Shown here in pieces: positions 24,795-33,076 of a DNA stretch of 55,914 nucleotides. Each line of letters begins with the position of its first letter. Position 1 is the stretch's first letter. The DNA comes from an uncultured Eubacteriales bacterium (GTDB taxonomy: Bacteria > Bacillota > Clostridia > Oscillospirales > Oscillospiraceae). The position numbers and the translations under genes are program-made. Below the pieces are notes generated by a model. It was given only the letters and a program-made list of their open reading frames with translations. It was not told the DNA's origin and searched no databases. The stretch lies in assembly GCA_900317375.1 (NCBI GenBank), contig ONGJ01000023.1:1-55914 (forward strand), in the 5' to 3' direction.

Positions 24795-26743
24795 GTGGAT
24801 CATTTCAGGCTTCATTCGAATTTTCAGCCCATGGGAGACCAGCCCGAGGCCATCGACACCCTGGTCGAGGGCATCGAAAACGGCATTGACGAACAGATTC
24901 TGCTCGGCGTGACCGGCTCGGGCAAGACCTTCACCATGGCCAATGTGATTGCGCGTCTGAACCGGCCGACCCTGGTGCTGGCGCACAACAAGATCCTGGC
25001 GGCGCAGCTCTGCAGCGAATTCCGGGAATTCTTCCCGGAAAACGCGGTGGAGTATTTCGTCAGCTATTACGACTATTATCAGCCCGAGGCCTATATCCCC
25101 CATACCGACACCTTCATCGAAAAGGACGCCTCCATCAACGACGAGATCGAACGCCTGCGCCACAGCGCCACCTCGTCCCTGTTCGAGAGACGGGACGTGA
25201 TCGTGGTGGCCTCGGTCAGCTGCATTTACGGTCTGGGCGACCCCATCGACTATGCCAACATGGTCATCTCGCTGCGGCCGGGACAGAGCTACGGCCTGGA
25301 TACGCTGCTGCGGAGGCTGGTGGAGATCCGCTATGAGCGCAACGACCTGGCCTTCGAGCGCAACCGCTTCCGCGTGCGCGGCGACAGCGTCGAGATCTTT
25401 CCGGTGTATTCGCAGAACAGCGCGATCCGGATAGAGTTCTTCGGGGATGAGGTCGACCGCATCAGCGAGGTCAACCCCGTGACCGGCGCGGCGGTGCGCA
25501 TTCTGAACCACGTGGCCATCTATCCGGCCAGCCACTATGTGACGACGAAGGAGAAAATGGCGGCCGCCATCGAACGCATCCGCGAGGAATGCGACGAACG
25601 TGTCCGCTTCTTTGAGGCGCAGAACAGGCTCATCGAGGCCCAGCGCATCCGCCAGCGCACCGACTATGACATCGAGATGATGCAGGAGCTGGGCTACTGC
25701 TCGGGCATCGAGAACTATTCCCGCGTCATCTCAAACCGTGCGCCGGGCTCGCCGCCCATGACCCTGCTGGACTATTTCCCGAAGGACTTTCTGCTCTTCG
25801 TGGATGAGAGCCATGTGACGCTGCCCCAGGTGCGGGCCATGTACCGCGGCGACCGGGCCAGAAAGGACGCCCTGGTGGACTACGGCTTCCGCCTGCCGTC
25901 GGCCTATGACAACACGAATTCCTCACGCGCATTCACCAGCGCGTATACGTGTCGGCGACCCCCGGACCATGGGAGCGCGAACGCGCAGGCCAGCTGGCCG
26001 AGCAGATCATTCGCCCCACCGGCCTGCTGGATCCCGAGATTTTTGTACGGCCGGTGGAGGGGCAGATCGACGATCTGATCGGCGAAATCAACGATCGCAC
26101 CGCCAAAAACCAGCGCACCCTCGTGACCACGCTGACCAAGAAGATGGCCGAGGACCTGTCCGAGTACCTGTCGGCTGCCGGCATCCGGACGCGGTATATG
26201 CACCACGACATCGGCACCATCGAGCGTATGGAGATTATCCGCGATCTGCGCGCCGGGGCCTTTGACGTGCTGGTGGGCATCAACCTCCTGCGCGAAGGTC
26301 TGGACATCCCCGAGGTCGGCCTCGTGGCGATTCTGGATGCGGACAAGGAGGGCTTCCTGCGCTCGGAGACCAGCCTGATCCAGACCGTGGGACGCGCAGC
26401 CCGCAACGCCGAGAGCAAGGTGATCATGTATGCCGACACGGTCACGCCCTCCATGGCGGCCTGCATCCGCGAGACCAACCGCCGGCGCGAGAAGCAGCAG
26501 GCCTATAACCGCGAGCACGGCATCGTTCCGAAGACCATCGTCAAGGATATCCGCGCCATCATCGAGATATCCAGCCCGGCCGAAGCGGTCCGCCGCGACG
26601 GTGTCAAGATGACACAGGCGGAACGGAAGCGCCTGATCGAGGATCTGGAAAAGAAGATGAAGAAGGCAGCGCAGATGCTGGAATTCGAGATTGCCGCCCA
26701 GCTGCGTGATGAGATCATCCGGCTGCGGGGGGAATCCGTCTGA
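24795..26743 (+). pseudogene. uvrB: Excinuclease ABC subunit B, frameshifted
   Basis: UvrB is the damage-verifying helicase of nucleotide excision repair. The first frame (GTG 24795, one base after glnS) is normal through Walker [10 protein letters not shown], the beta-hairpin [12 protein letters not shown] and DESHVTLPQ, up to FRLPSAYDN. From 25915 the correct sequence continues in another frame: [32 protein letters not shown], and the C-terminal UVR motif to 26743. About 16 nt encoding the conserved RPLTF-like residues are missing at 25914/25915. The first frame then runs on out of phase to 26078. It is either a real null mutation or an assembly error. Confidence 0.88.
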
Positions 26744-26761
26744 GGCCGGATTCCGGCACAG

Positions 26762-26815
26762 TATGTTCAAAACAGGCCGGAGAGGTTCATAAGACTCTCC
26801 GGCTTTTTGAACATA
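26762..26815 (+). terminator. Terminator after uvrB
   Basis: An inner 9-bp stem (GCCGGAGAG / CTCTCCGGC) with a 10-nt loop and a T run is enclosed by complementary outer arms (TATGTTCAAAA / TTTTGAACATA). Confidence 0.8.
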
Positions 26816-26877
26816 CGCCTCCGCTTCGCCTGTATCGGACAGCGGGAAGGAAATGCTGCTTCGGGCTGCTGTTTTTG

Positions 26878-26906
26878 TTGTCTTTCAGGCGGATTCATGA
26901 TAAAAT
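26878..26906 (+). promoter_or_regulatory. Promoter of the 158-residue hypothetical gene
   Basis: TTGTCT (26878-26883), a 17-nt spacer and TAAAAT (26901-26906) lie 85 nt upstream of the ATG. Confidence 0.6.
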
Positions 26907-26990
26907 AAAAATGCATATGCTGATTGATGCAGCAGCGGAAAGCGATTCCGATGTCGCAGCAAATCCATCATCAATGACGAGGAGAAGAAA

Positions 26991-27467
26991 ATGGGAAGCA
27001 CACTGAACGCTTATCTGAACAAATTTGAAGAATTCAAGGCCCTTCCGGCGGGGCAGCCGATCACAATCCGGGTCACAGATCAGGATGCCACGGAGATCGC
27101 CAGGGAATACCTTGTTGAGAACAAGGCAGGTGTCAGCCAGCTCATCCAGAAGCGCTTAGGCCTCAAGCTGAGTGTCGATAATCCGTCCGTCTCGTTCCGG
27201 AACGATGAAATCCGCGTATCCGCTTCCGGCGGCATGGGCTTTCTGAAGGCAAAGGCCGCCCTCACGGCGGAAGTCAAATGGGACGGCAAGCCGGTTGTGG
27301 CCGTCCGCTCGGTTGAGATTCCGTTTTTGCCTGTTACACCGGAAAAACTGAATTCCGTGGTGGAAGGACCGCTGAAGAAGGGGACGGGGATTGTCGAGCA
27401 ATATGCCGAAATTCGCTCCCTCAAGGTGACGGACGGCGCTATGGTCCTGGAAGCCGTCAGAAAATAA
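26991..27467 (+). CDS. Hypothetical protein, 158 residues
   Basis: I do not recognise the family. The protein has no signal peptide or membrane segment. A helical N-terminal third (MGSTLNAYLNKFEEFKALPAG) is followed by an alternating beta-type pattern (PSVSFRNDEIRVSASG, KAALTAEVKWDGKPVVAVRSVEIPF, AEIRSLKVTDGAMVLEA). That hints at a lipid-binding or DUF2993/LEA-like beta-rich fold, but this is only an impression. GAGGAGAAG precedes the ATG, and the gene has its own promoter and a strong terminator, so it is a real monocistronic gene. Confidence 0.65.
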   Translation: MGSTLNAYLNKFEEFKALPAGQPITIRVTDQDATEIAREYLVENKAGVSQLIQKRLGLKLSVDNPSVSFRNDEIRVSASGGMGFLKAKAALTAEVKWDGKPVVAVRSVEIPFLPVTPEKLNSVVEGPLKKGTGIVEQYAEIRSLKVTDGAMVLEAVRK

Positions 27468-27493
27468 ACTGCGGATGATACAGCCGTTATGCT

Positions 27494-27532
27494 GACAGCC
27501 GGCTCTGTGTGCACAGAGCCGGCTGCCATTTT
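27494..27532 (+). terminator. Terminator after the hypothetical gene
   Basis: A 14-bp stem CAGCCGGCTCTGTG / CACAGAGCCGGCTG with almost no loop is followed by CCATTTTT. Confidence 0.8.
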
Positions 27533-27564
27533 TATGAATGACCCGGTTTGGATGGAAACCTGCT

Positions 27565-29790
27565 TTATACCGCGCGGCCGGCGTCGTTACCGCCGCGGAT
27601 GGCCAGCGCAATGTTAAAGGGTGCGGCACAGTCGCCGATGCTGTAGGTCTCTTTGACGGAGATGCCGTCCAGAAGAGCGGTGTTCGGCAGCATGTCGGCC
27701 GCATTGACGATGGCGTCGCAGGGAATCTGCGTATCGAGGCCGGTCTCCAACGTCACGGTTGCCACGCCGTCCTTCACACTCTTGATGGAGGATTCGGGGT
27801 AGGCGTTGAAGCCCAGCGCGTAGAGCGCCGTCGTCATCATGCGTTTGGCGTGCTGAGACTGCTGAATATCCAGATCATCTGCCTTATTCGGGGTGATCAT
27901 GGTGACATGCTTTTTGTGAACGGTGAGCCACAGGGCAGCGTCAAAGGCCTGAGCATTGGAACCGTAGACGATGACATTCTCGCCCATCTCGGTGAACATG
28001 AAGTCGTCCATCTCGATGACCGGGACATCACCGTTCACCGTAAGCGTATCACGGAGACCGCCGACCGCAAGAATCACGGCATCGGGTGCCTCGGAATCGA
28101 TCAGTTCCTTTGTGACCTCGGTCCCGGTCTTGACGGTCACGCCGCTGATTTCCAGCTGGCGGACCAGGTATTTCTTCAGATCGGCCAGATTCTCATGCGG
28201 GCCCTTGACCATGTTTGCAAAATCAAGCATGAAGCCGAGAGAACCCCGCTTCTCGTAAAGCGTGACATCGTGGCCGCGCTGGGCTGCAATGCGGGCTGCC
28301 TCCATGCCGGCGGGGCCGCCGCCGATGACCATGACCTTCTTCTTGGTCTCGGCCGGGGGCAGCTCGTAGGTGGCGGGACCGCCTTCGCGCATGACGCGCT
28401 GGGTCAGCGCATTGACGCGGCAGTAGCAGAACATGGCGTTCATCTCATTGGAACCGGAATGACAGTGCAGGCAGCGGGTGCAGGGGGCGATCTCATCCAG
28501 CCTGCCCTCACGCAGCTTGTTGACATACTCCATATCCACGGTCAGCGGACGGTTCATCAGGAAGAAGTCGAGCTTTCCGTCTTCCAGCGCTTTCTCGAAA
28601 AAGTCAGGGGCGTGGGCGGGGTCCATATAGGTGACCGCACCGACCGGAATGTTCAGCTCCTTCTTGTACATGGCCGCAATATCCAGCGCGATGCCGCAGC
28701 CGCTGGTGTTGCCGATGGCCTTGCCCTGGAAGTGGCGTGTAAAGTCATACTGGGTGCCGAAGCCGGTGGCGCCCTCGATGCCGTTCAGGATAAAGTACAG
28801 ATCGGCGGCAAACTGCGCGACGTGATGCCCGAGCGGCCCGATGCGCAGGTGCATCGAGCTGCAGCCTGCAGCCTCGAAGAGCTTGGCGGCCGCGATGCCC
28901 TCCTCGATGCTGAGCGACTTGGTGTGCGGGGTCGTGACATCGGTGTCCAGCGTCATGATGGTCGGGTTGTTGGTGATGTTGTCGTTTTCTTCGATGCAGT
29001 CGATCAGGCACTGGATGGGCATGTCGGGGCAGTCCTTCCTGAGCTGCTCCAGAATTTCGGTGACAAAGCGGGCGCGGTTTTCAATGCTCTTTCCGCCGTA
29101 TTCGTCCTCGCGCGTGTTGTGGAAGCGGGAAAGGAAGTGTGCCGGCATGTTGAAGCCTGCGCAGTTGAACTCGATCACCTTGAAGCCGACGTTATAAAGG
29201 CCTTCGGCAACCTGGATCATACGGGCCTGCTTGGCATGGATGTCGTCGACGGTCATCTCGTTCTCGCCCATGCCGAAACCGGAGATCTGATAGCCGAGGA
29301 CGGCACCGTATTCGGCACAGCCGTCTACCAGCTTCTTGATATACGCAAGGGTATCCGCATCGTATTCGCCGCTTTCCGGCACTTCCAGCCAGCTGACCGA
29401 CTCAACAAAGATCAGTTCGACGCCGCCCTTGGCAAGATTGAAATAATAGCTGAGAAACTCGTCCGTCATACCGGCAAGATAGGCCGCAGAGCCGGCGGCG
29501 GATTTTACCATGCGGTGGTTCAGCTCGACATTCCCGATCTTGAAGGGGGAAAACAGCGTTTTGAGTTCCATGTCGGCTGTTCGGAACTCGGCCCCGTCCA
29601 GCTGGGGGTTGAGGTAAGCCTGGGGAATCTTGTCGAAGACCTTGATCGCCTCTTCGGGGGTGACGGCCGCGTCGTCAGCAAAAGCTGTGGCCGGACCGGC
29701 GATCGTTTGTAGAGCTCCCACTGCGCCGACGCTGACAGCCCCGGCGGCAATGCCTTTCAGAAAGTCTCTGCGGGAAATGTTTGTTGCCAT
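27565..29790 (-). CDS. Tat-exported old-yellow-enzyme-like flavoprotein reductase
   Basis: A 741-residue member of the 2,4-dienoyl-CoA/enoate reductase (BaiCD-like) group. An N-terminal twin-arginine signal (SRRDFLKGIAAGAVSVGAVG, then a cleavage site after TAFA) implies export folded with cofactors. An FMN-binding TIM barrel (about 70-420), an iron-sulfur cysteine set (CTRCLHC and a later CYC, about 455-480) and FAD/NAD domains (VMVIGGGPAGMEAARIAA onward) follow. The usual OYE active-site HGAHGY is replaced by FNCAGFN, so the substrate differs from known enoate reductases. It may be an extracytoplasmic terminal reductase for an organic acceptor; the acceptor and electron donor are unknown. 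Confidence 0.8.
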   Translation of the reverse strand: MATNISRRDFLKGIAAGAVSVGAVGALQTIAGPATAFADDAAVTPEEAIKVFDKIPQAYLNPQLDGAEFRTADMELKTLFSPFKIGNVELNHRMVKSAAGSAAYLAGMTDEFLSYYFNLAKGGVELIFVESVSWLEVPESGEYDADTLAYIKKLVDGCAEYGAVLGYQISGFGMGENEMTVDDIHAKQARMIQVAEGLYNVGFKVIEFNCAGFNMPAHFLSRFHNTREDEYGGKSIENRARFVTEILEQLRKDCPDMPIQCLIDCIEENDNITNNPTIMTLDTDVTTPHTKSLSIEEGIAAAKLFEAAGCSSMHLRIGPLGHHVAQFAADLYFILNGIEGATGFGTQYDFTRHFQGKAIGNTSGCGIALDIAAMYKKELNIPVGAVTYMDPAHAPDFFEKALEDGKLDFFLMNRPLTVDMEYVNKLREGRLDEIAPCTRCLHCHSGSNEMNAMFCYCRVNALTQRVMREGGPATYELPPAETKKKVMVIGGGPAGMEAARIAAQRGHDVTLYEKRGSLGFMLDFANMVKGPHENLADLKKYLVRQLEISGVTVKTGTEVTKELIDSEAPDAVILAVGGLRDTLTVNGDVPVIEMDDFMFTEMGENVIVYGSNAQAFDAALWLTVHKKHVTMITPNKADDLDIQQSQHAKRMMTTALYALGFNAYPESSIKSVKDGVATVTLETGLDTQIPCDAIVNAADMLPNTALLDGISVKETYSIGDCAAPFNIALAIRGGNDAGRAV

Positions 29791-29845
29791 GGTATCACGG
29801 TTCCTTTCCTTAAATTTGCGTGCATGCGTATGCCGCGTTGCTTTT

Positions 29846-29875
29846 ATTTTACCGTTTGCGCTGCCCTTACGTCAA
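29846..29875 (-). promoter_or_regulatory. Promoter of the Tat flavoprotein gene
   Basis: TTGACG (29875-29870), an 18-nt spacer and TAAAAT (29851-29846) on the minus strand give a leader of about 50 nt. Confidence 0.65.
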
Positions 29876-29943
29876 GAGATTTTGCACGCCGATCCCGGAA
29901 AAAATCAGCATAGGAGGAGACCGGGGGATGGGAGATTTCCCTG

Positions 29944-29972
29944 TTGTTTTGAAAAATCGGATGTGTTAGAAT
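29944..29972 (+). promoter_or_regulatory. Promoter of polA
   Basis: TTGTTT (29944-29949), a 17-nt spacer and TAGAAT (29967-29972) lie 30 nt upstream of the start codon. Confidence 0.55.
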
Positions 29973-30002
29973 AAAGCAAGCGAATGAGAGGAGCAATGAC
30001 TG

Positions 30003-32642
30003 ATGATGCTGATGGCCATTGACGGGAACAGCCTGGTAAACCGCGCGTATTACGGCGTTCGGATGCTGAATGCGCCGGACGGCACCCCGACGAATGCGAT
30101 ATACGGCTTCCTGGCCATTCTGAGGCCGCTGCTGGAGGAATACAGACCGGACGCCCTAGCGGTAGCCTTTGACCGGCGCGAGCCGACCTTCCGCCACAGG
30201 GCCTGCGGCTTTTACAAAGCCCAGCGCAAACCGATGCCGGAGGACCTGGCGGTACAGATGCCGGTTCTGAAGGAACTGCTGGACGCAATGGGGGTCGCGA
30301 GGCTGGAACTGGCGGGATATGAGGCAGACGACATTCTCGGGACGCTGTCCGCACGCAGTGAGGCAGCGGGAGACCGGTGCCTGCTGGTCACCGGCGACCG
30401 CGACGCCCTGCAGCTGGTGGACGGACAGGTCGGGGTGGTTCACGTTGTGACCCGCGGCGGGAAGAGCGACCACGTGCTGGTGACGCCGGAGGTGTTTCAG
30501 GAGGAATACGGCTTCGGACCGAAGTATCTTGTCGACCTGAAAGCCCTGATGGGCGACAGCTCGGACAACATTCCCGGCGTACCGGGCGTGGGGGAGAAGA
30601 CGGCACTGGACCTCGTGCGGCGTTACGGGTCTCTGGACGGAGTGTATGAAGCCCTGCAGGACCCGCAGAGTGAAATGAAGGAGAGCCTCAGGAAAAAGCT
30701 GAGAGAGGGCGCGGAGAGCGCCCGCACATCCTACTGGCTGGCTACCATCTTTCGGGAGGTGCCCCTGGAGAAGTGCGAGACCTGTGCCTCAGCGGCAGCG
30801 GAGGATCTGCGCTGGTCCCTGCAGAGGACGCCCGAGCTGCTGGCGATGATGAAAAGGCTGGGCTTTCGGAAGCTTATAGAGCAGTGGAAGCTGGATCAGG
30901 TGGAAATGCCCATAGCGGGAACCGCTTCCGCCCTTCAGGCCGCCTCCCCGGAGGTAGAAAAGGCAGCTTATGCGCAGGTGCGCAGCGTGGAAGATGCCGA
31001 GGCGCTGGAAGAACTGCTCGGCAGACTGAAGGGGGCGGACTGGACGGCGGTTTCACTGCCGGACGGAGACCTGGCGACGTTGGAGCTCTGCCCGGTGCCT
31101 GGGGACGGCACGGTTTATCGCCTGGCGCAGATGCTTCTCGAGCCGGAAGCCTTTGATGCCGCCCTGGGGACGATCTTTTCGAAGGCTGTGAAAAAGAGCG
31201 CTCACGGCGTGAAGGACCTGATGAACCGGACAGTGGCAGCGGGGCTGTCCCGGGACGGCTTTGTGTTCGACACAGCCCTTGCCGGGTATCTGCTGCGTGC
31301 AACGGATTCGGACTACAGCATTCCGGCGCTCAGCATGCGCTGGCAGACGGGAGAAGACCCCAACGAGGCGGCCCAGATTGCCGCCCTGACCCCGGTGCTG
31401 ACAGAGACGCTCGAGAAGGAGGGCATGACGGCCCTGTTTCAGGAGATCGAGATGCCGCTGTGCCGCGTTCTGTCCGAGATGGAGGAGAAAGGCTTTTTGG
31501 TGGACCGGGCGGCGCTGAGTGCATACGGAGAGGGCCTGACGGCGGGCATCAGCGCGCTGGAAGAAGAGATCTATGCCCTGGCGGGACACCCCTTTAACAT
31601 CCTTTCACCCAAGCAGCTGGGTACGGTGCTGTTCGAGGAGCTGATGCTGCCTGCGGGGAAGAAGACCAAAACAGGCTGGAGCACGAACGCGGATGTGCTG
31701 GAGCGTCTGCGCGACAAGCATGCCATCGTGCAGAAGGTGCTGGATTACCGCACGCTGACAAAGCTGAAGAGCACCTACGCCGACGGCCTGCTGCGGGTGA
31801 TCGGGCCGGACGGACGTATTCACACCAGTTTTCAGATGACCGTCACGGCGACGGGGCGCCTGTCCTCAACGGAGCCCAACCTGCAGAACATTCCGGTCCG
31901 GCGCGAGCTGGGGGCGCAGATCCGCACCATGTTTGCCGCACCGGAGGGCTCGGTGCTGGTGGACGCGGACTACAGCCAGATTGAGCTGCGTCTGCTGGCG
32001 CACATTTCGGGGGATGCGGCCATGCAGCAGGCCTTTCTCTCGGGCGAGGATTTTCACGCGGTGACAGCCTCGCAGGTCTTCAATGTCCCGCTGGACGAGG
32101 TGACGCACGCGATGCGCGCAAGCGCAAAGGCAGTCAACTTCGGCATCGTGTACGGCATTTCCGCCTTTTCACTGGCGCAGGACATCGGGGTGCGCCCGGC
32201 AGAGGCGAAGGCCTATATGGAGGCTTATCTGAACCGCTTTACGGGTGTGAAAAGCTATATGCACAACGTGGTGGAGCAGGCACGCGCGGAGGGCTGTGTA
32301 CGCACCCTGTGGAACCGCAGGAGGGATCTGCCCGAGCTGAAGAGCGCGAATTTCAATACCCGGGCCTTCGGGGAACGCGTGGCGCTGAACATGCCGATTC
32401 AGGGCACCGCGGCGGACATCATCAAGCTGGCCATGGTCCGGGTGCGGGATCGTCTGGTGACAGAGGGCCTCAGGGGCCGTCTCGTCCTGCAGGTGCATGA
32501 CGAGCTGATCGTCGAGTGCCCGGAGGAGGAAGCCGAACGGACGGCGGAAATCCTGCGCGAGGAGATGGAACAGGTCATGACCCTTTCGGTACCGCTGACG
32601 GTGGAGGCCAAGTACGGCCGCACCTGGGCAGAGGCACACTGA
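30003..32642 (+). CDS. polA: DNA polymerase I
   Basis: An 879-residue repair and primer-removal polymerase. The 5' nuclease domain (1-290; IDGNSLVNRAYYG, YEADDILGTL, GDSSDNIPGVPGVGEKTA) is intact. The polymerase domain has motif A DADYSQIELR, motif B RASAKAVNFGIVYG and motif C VHDELIVE. The middle 3'-5' exonuclease domain lacks the metal-binding D-x-E (WTAVSLPDGD at that place), so proofreading is predicted to be lost, as in Bacillus and Thermus PolA. The start at 30003 follows GAGAGGAGC; ATGs at 30006 and 30012 are alternatives. The ATP-cone and K+ channel genes follow on the same strand. Confidence 0.95.
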   Translation: MMLMAIDGNSLVNRAYYGVRMLNAPDGTPTNAIYGFLAILRPLLEEYRPDALAVAFDRREPTFRHRACGFYKAQRKPMPEDLAVQMPVLKELLDAMGVARLELAGYEADDILGTLSARSEAAGDRCLLVTGDRDALQLVDGQVGVVHVVTRGGKSDHVLVTPEVFQEEYGFGPKYLVDLKALMGDSSDNIPGVPGVGEKTALDLVRRYGSLDGVYEALQDPQSEMKESLRKKLREGAESARTSYWLATIFREVPLEKCETCASAAAEDLRWSLQRTPELLAMMKRLGFRKLIEQWKLDQVEMPIAGTASALQAASPEVEKAAYAQVRSVEDAEALEELLGRLKGADWTAVSLPDGDLATLELCPVPGDGTVYRLAQMLLEPEAFDAALGTIFSKAVKKSAHGVKDLMNRTVAAGLSRDGFVFDTALAGYLLRATDSDYSIPALSMRWQTGEDPNEAAQIAALTPVLTETLEKEGMTALFQEIEMPLCRVLSEMEEKGFLVDRAALSAYGEGLTAGISALEEEIYALAGHPFNILSPKQLGTVLFEELMLPAGKKTKTGWSTNADVLERLRDKHAIVQKVLDYRTLTKLKSTYADGLLRVIGPDGRIHTSFQMTVTATGRLSSTEPNLQNIPVRRELGAQIRTMFAAPEGSVLVDADYSQIELRLLAHISGDAAMQQAFLSGEDFHAVTASQVFNVPLDEVTHAMRASAKAVNFGIVYGISAFSLAQDIGVRPAEAKAYMEAYLNRFTGVKSYMHNVVEQARAEGCVRTLWNRRRDLPELKSANFNTRAFGERVALNMPIQGTAADIIKLAMVRVRDRLVTEGLRGRLVLQVHDELIVECPEEEAERTAEILREEMEQVMTLSVPLTVEAKYGRTWAEAH

Positions 32643-32724
32643 AAGAAGGAATACAGGAGCAGGAAGGAAAGTGTTGACAGGCGGCAGCCGGGACGGACGC
32701 CGGAAGGCGGGAAAGGAGAAAAAC

Positions 32725-32988
32725 ATGAAAATCACCAAAAAGAACGGAAACATCACGGCGTACGACGATCAGAAGGTCGTAAGGAGCATTCTGAATGCAA
32801 ACGCAGGGACACCGCTGGAAAACATCTCACAAACGGTTGCCGAGGCGCTGGCGGATGACGTGTTTTCTCAGCTGACGGAGAAGAGCGAGATCATCACGAC
32901 AAGGGAAATCCGCAATTGCGTGTATGAGACGCTGCTCGACCGGGGCTACCCCGAGACGGCGAAGAGATACATGGAGTATAAGGACTGA
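32725..32988 (+). CDS. Stand-alone ATP-cone domain protein
   Basis: An 87-residue protein consisting of one ATP-cone: MKITKKNGNITAYDDQKVVRSILNA, then TTREIRNCVYETLLDRGY and the terminal AKRYMEYK. ATP-cones bind (d)ATP and regulate ribonucleotide reductase or form NrdR; here there is no zinc ribbon and no reductase attached. GAAAGGAG precedes the ATG. It sits 82 nt after polA and 88 nt before a K+ channel gene, so it may be a nucleotide-sensing partner of one of them; that is inference. Confidence 0.8.
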   Translation: MKITKKNGNITAYDDQKVVRSILNANAGTPLENISQTVAEALADDVFSQLTEKSEIITTREIRNCVYETLLDRGYPETAKRYMEYKD

Positions 32989-33038
32989 GACCTTATCGCC
33001 GGCGGGGCTGCATAACACGCCGCACCGGGGATAAGGTC
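32989..33038 (+). promoter_or_regulatory. Intergenic hairpin between ATP-cone and K+ channel genes
   Basis: Perfect 9-bp arms GACCTTATC (32989-32997) and GATAAGGTC (33030-33038) enclose a GC-rich, partly paired loop. It starts directly after the stop codon. No T run follows, so it is more likely a processing or stability element than a terminator. Confidence 0.45.
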
Positions 33039-33076
33039 CGGAGACGAAAGGGACCGGAGGAAAGGGGAGAGACGGC

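Noticed and set aside
25900-26080. Programmed ribosomal frameshift in uvrB
   Set aside because: There is no slippery heptamer, and conserved residues are physically absent between the two frames, so frameshifting would not restore a normal protein.
27538-29712. A 724-codon open frame antisense to the Tat flavoprotein gene, and similar long antisense frames at 37869-40643, 40640-42886 and 20521-21834
   Set aside because: The opposite strands encode clear, full-length known families. GC-rich codon bias leaves the antisense frames open; none shows a recognisable domain, ribosome site or promoter.
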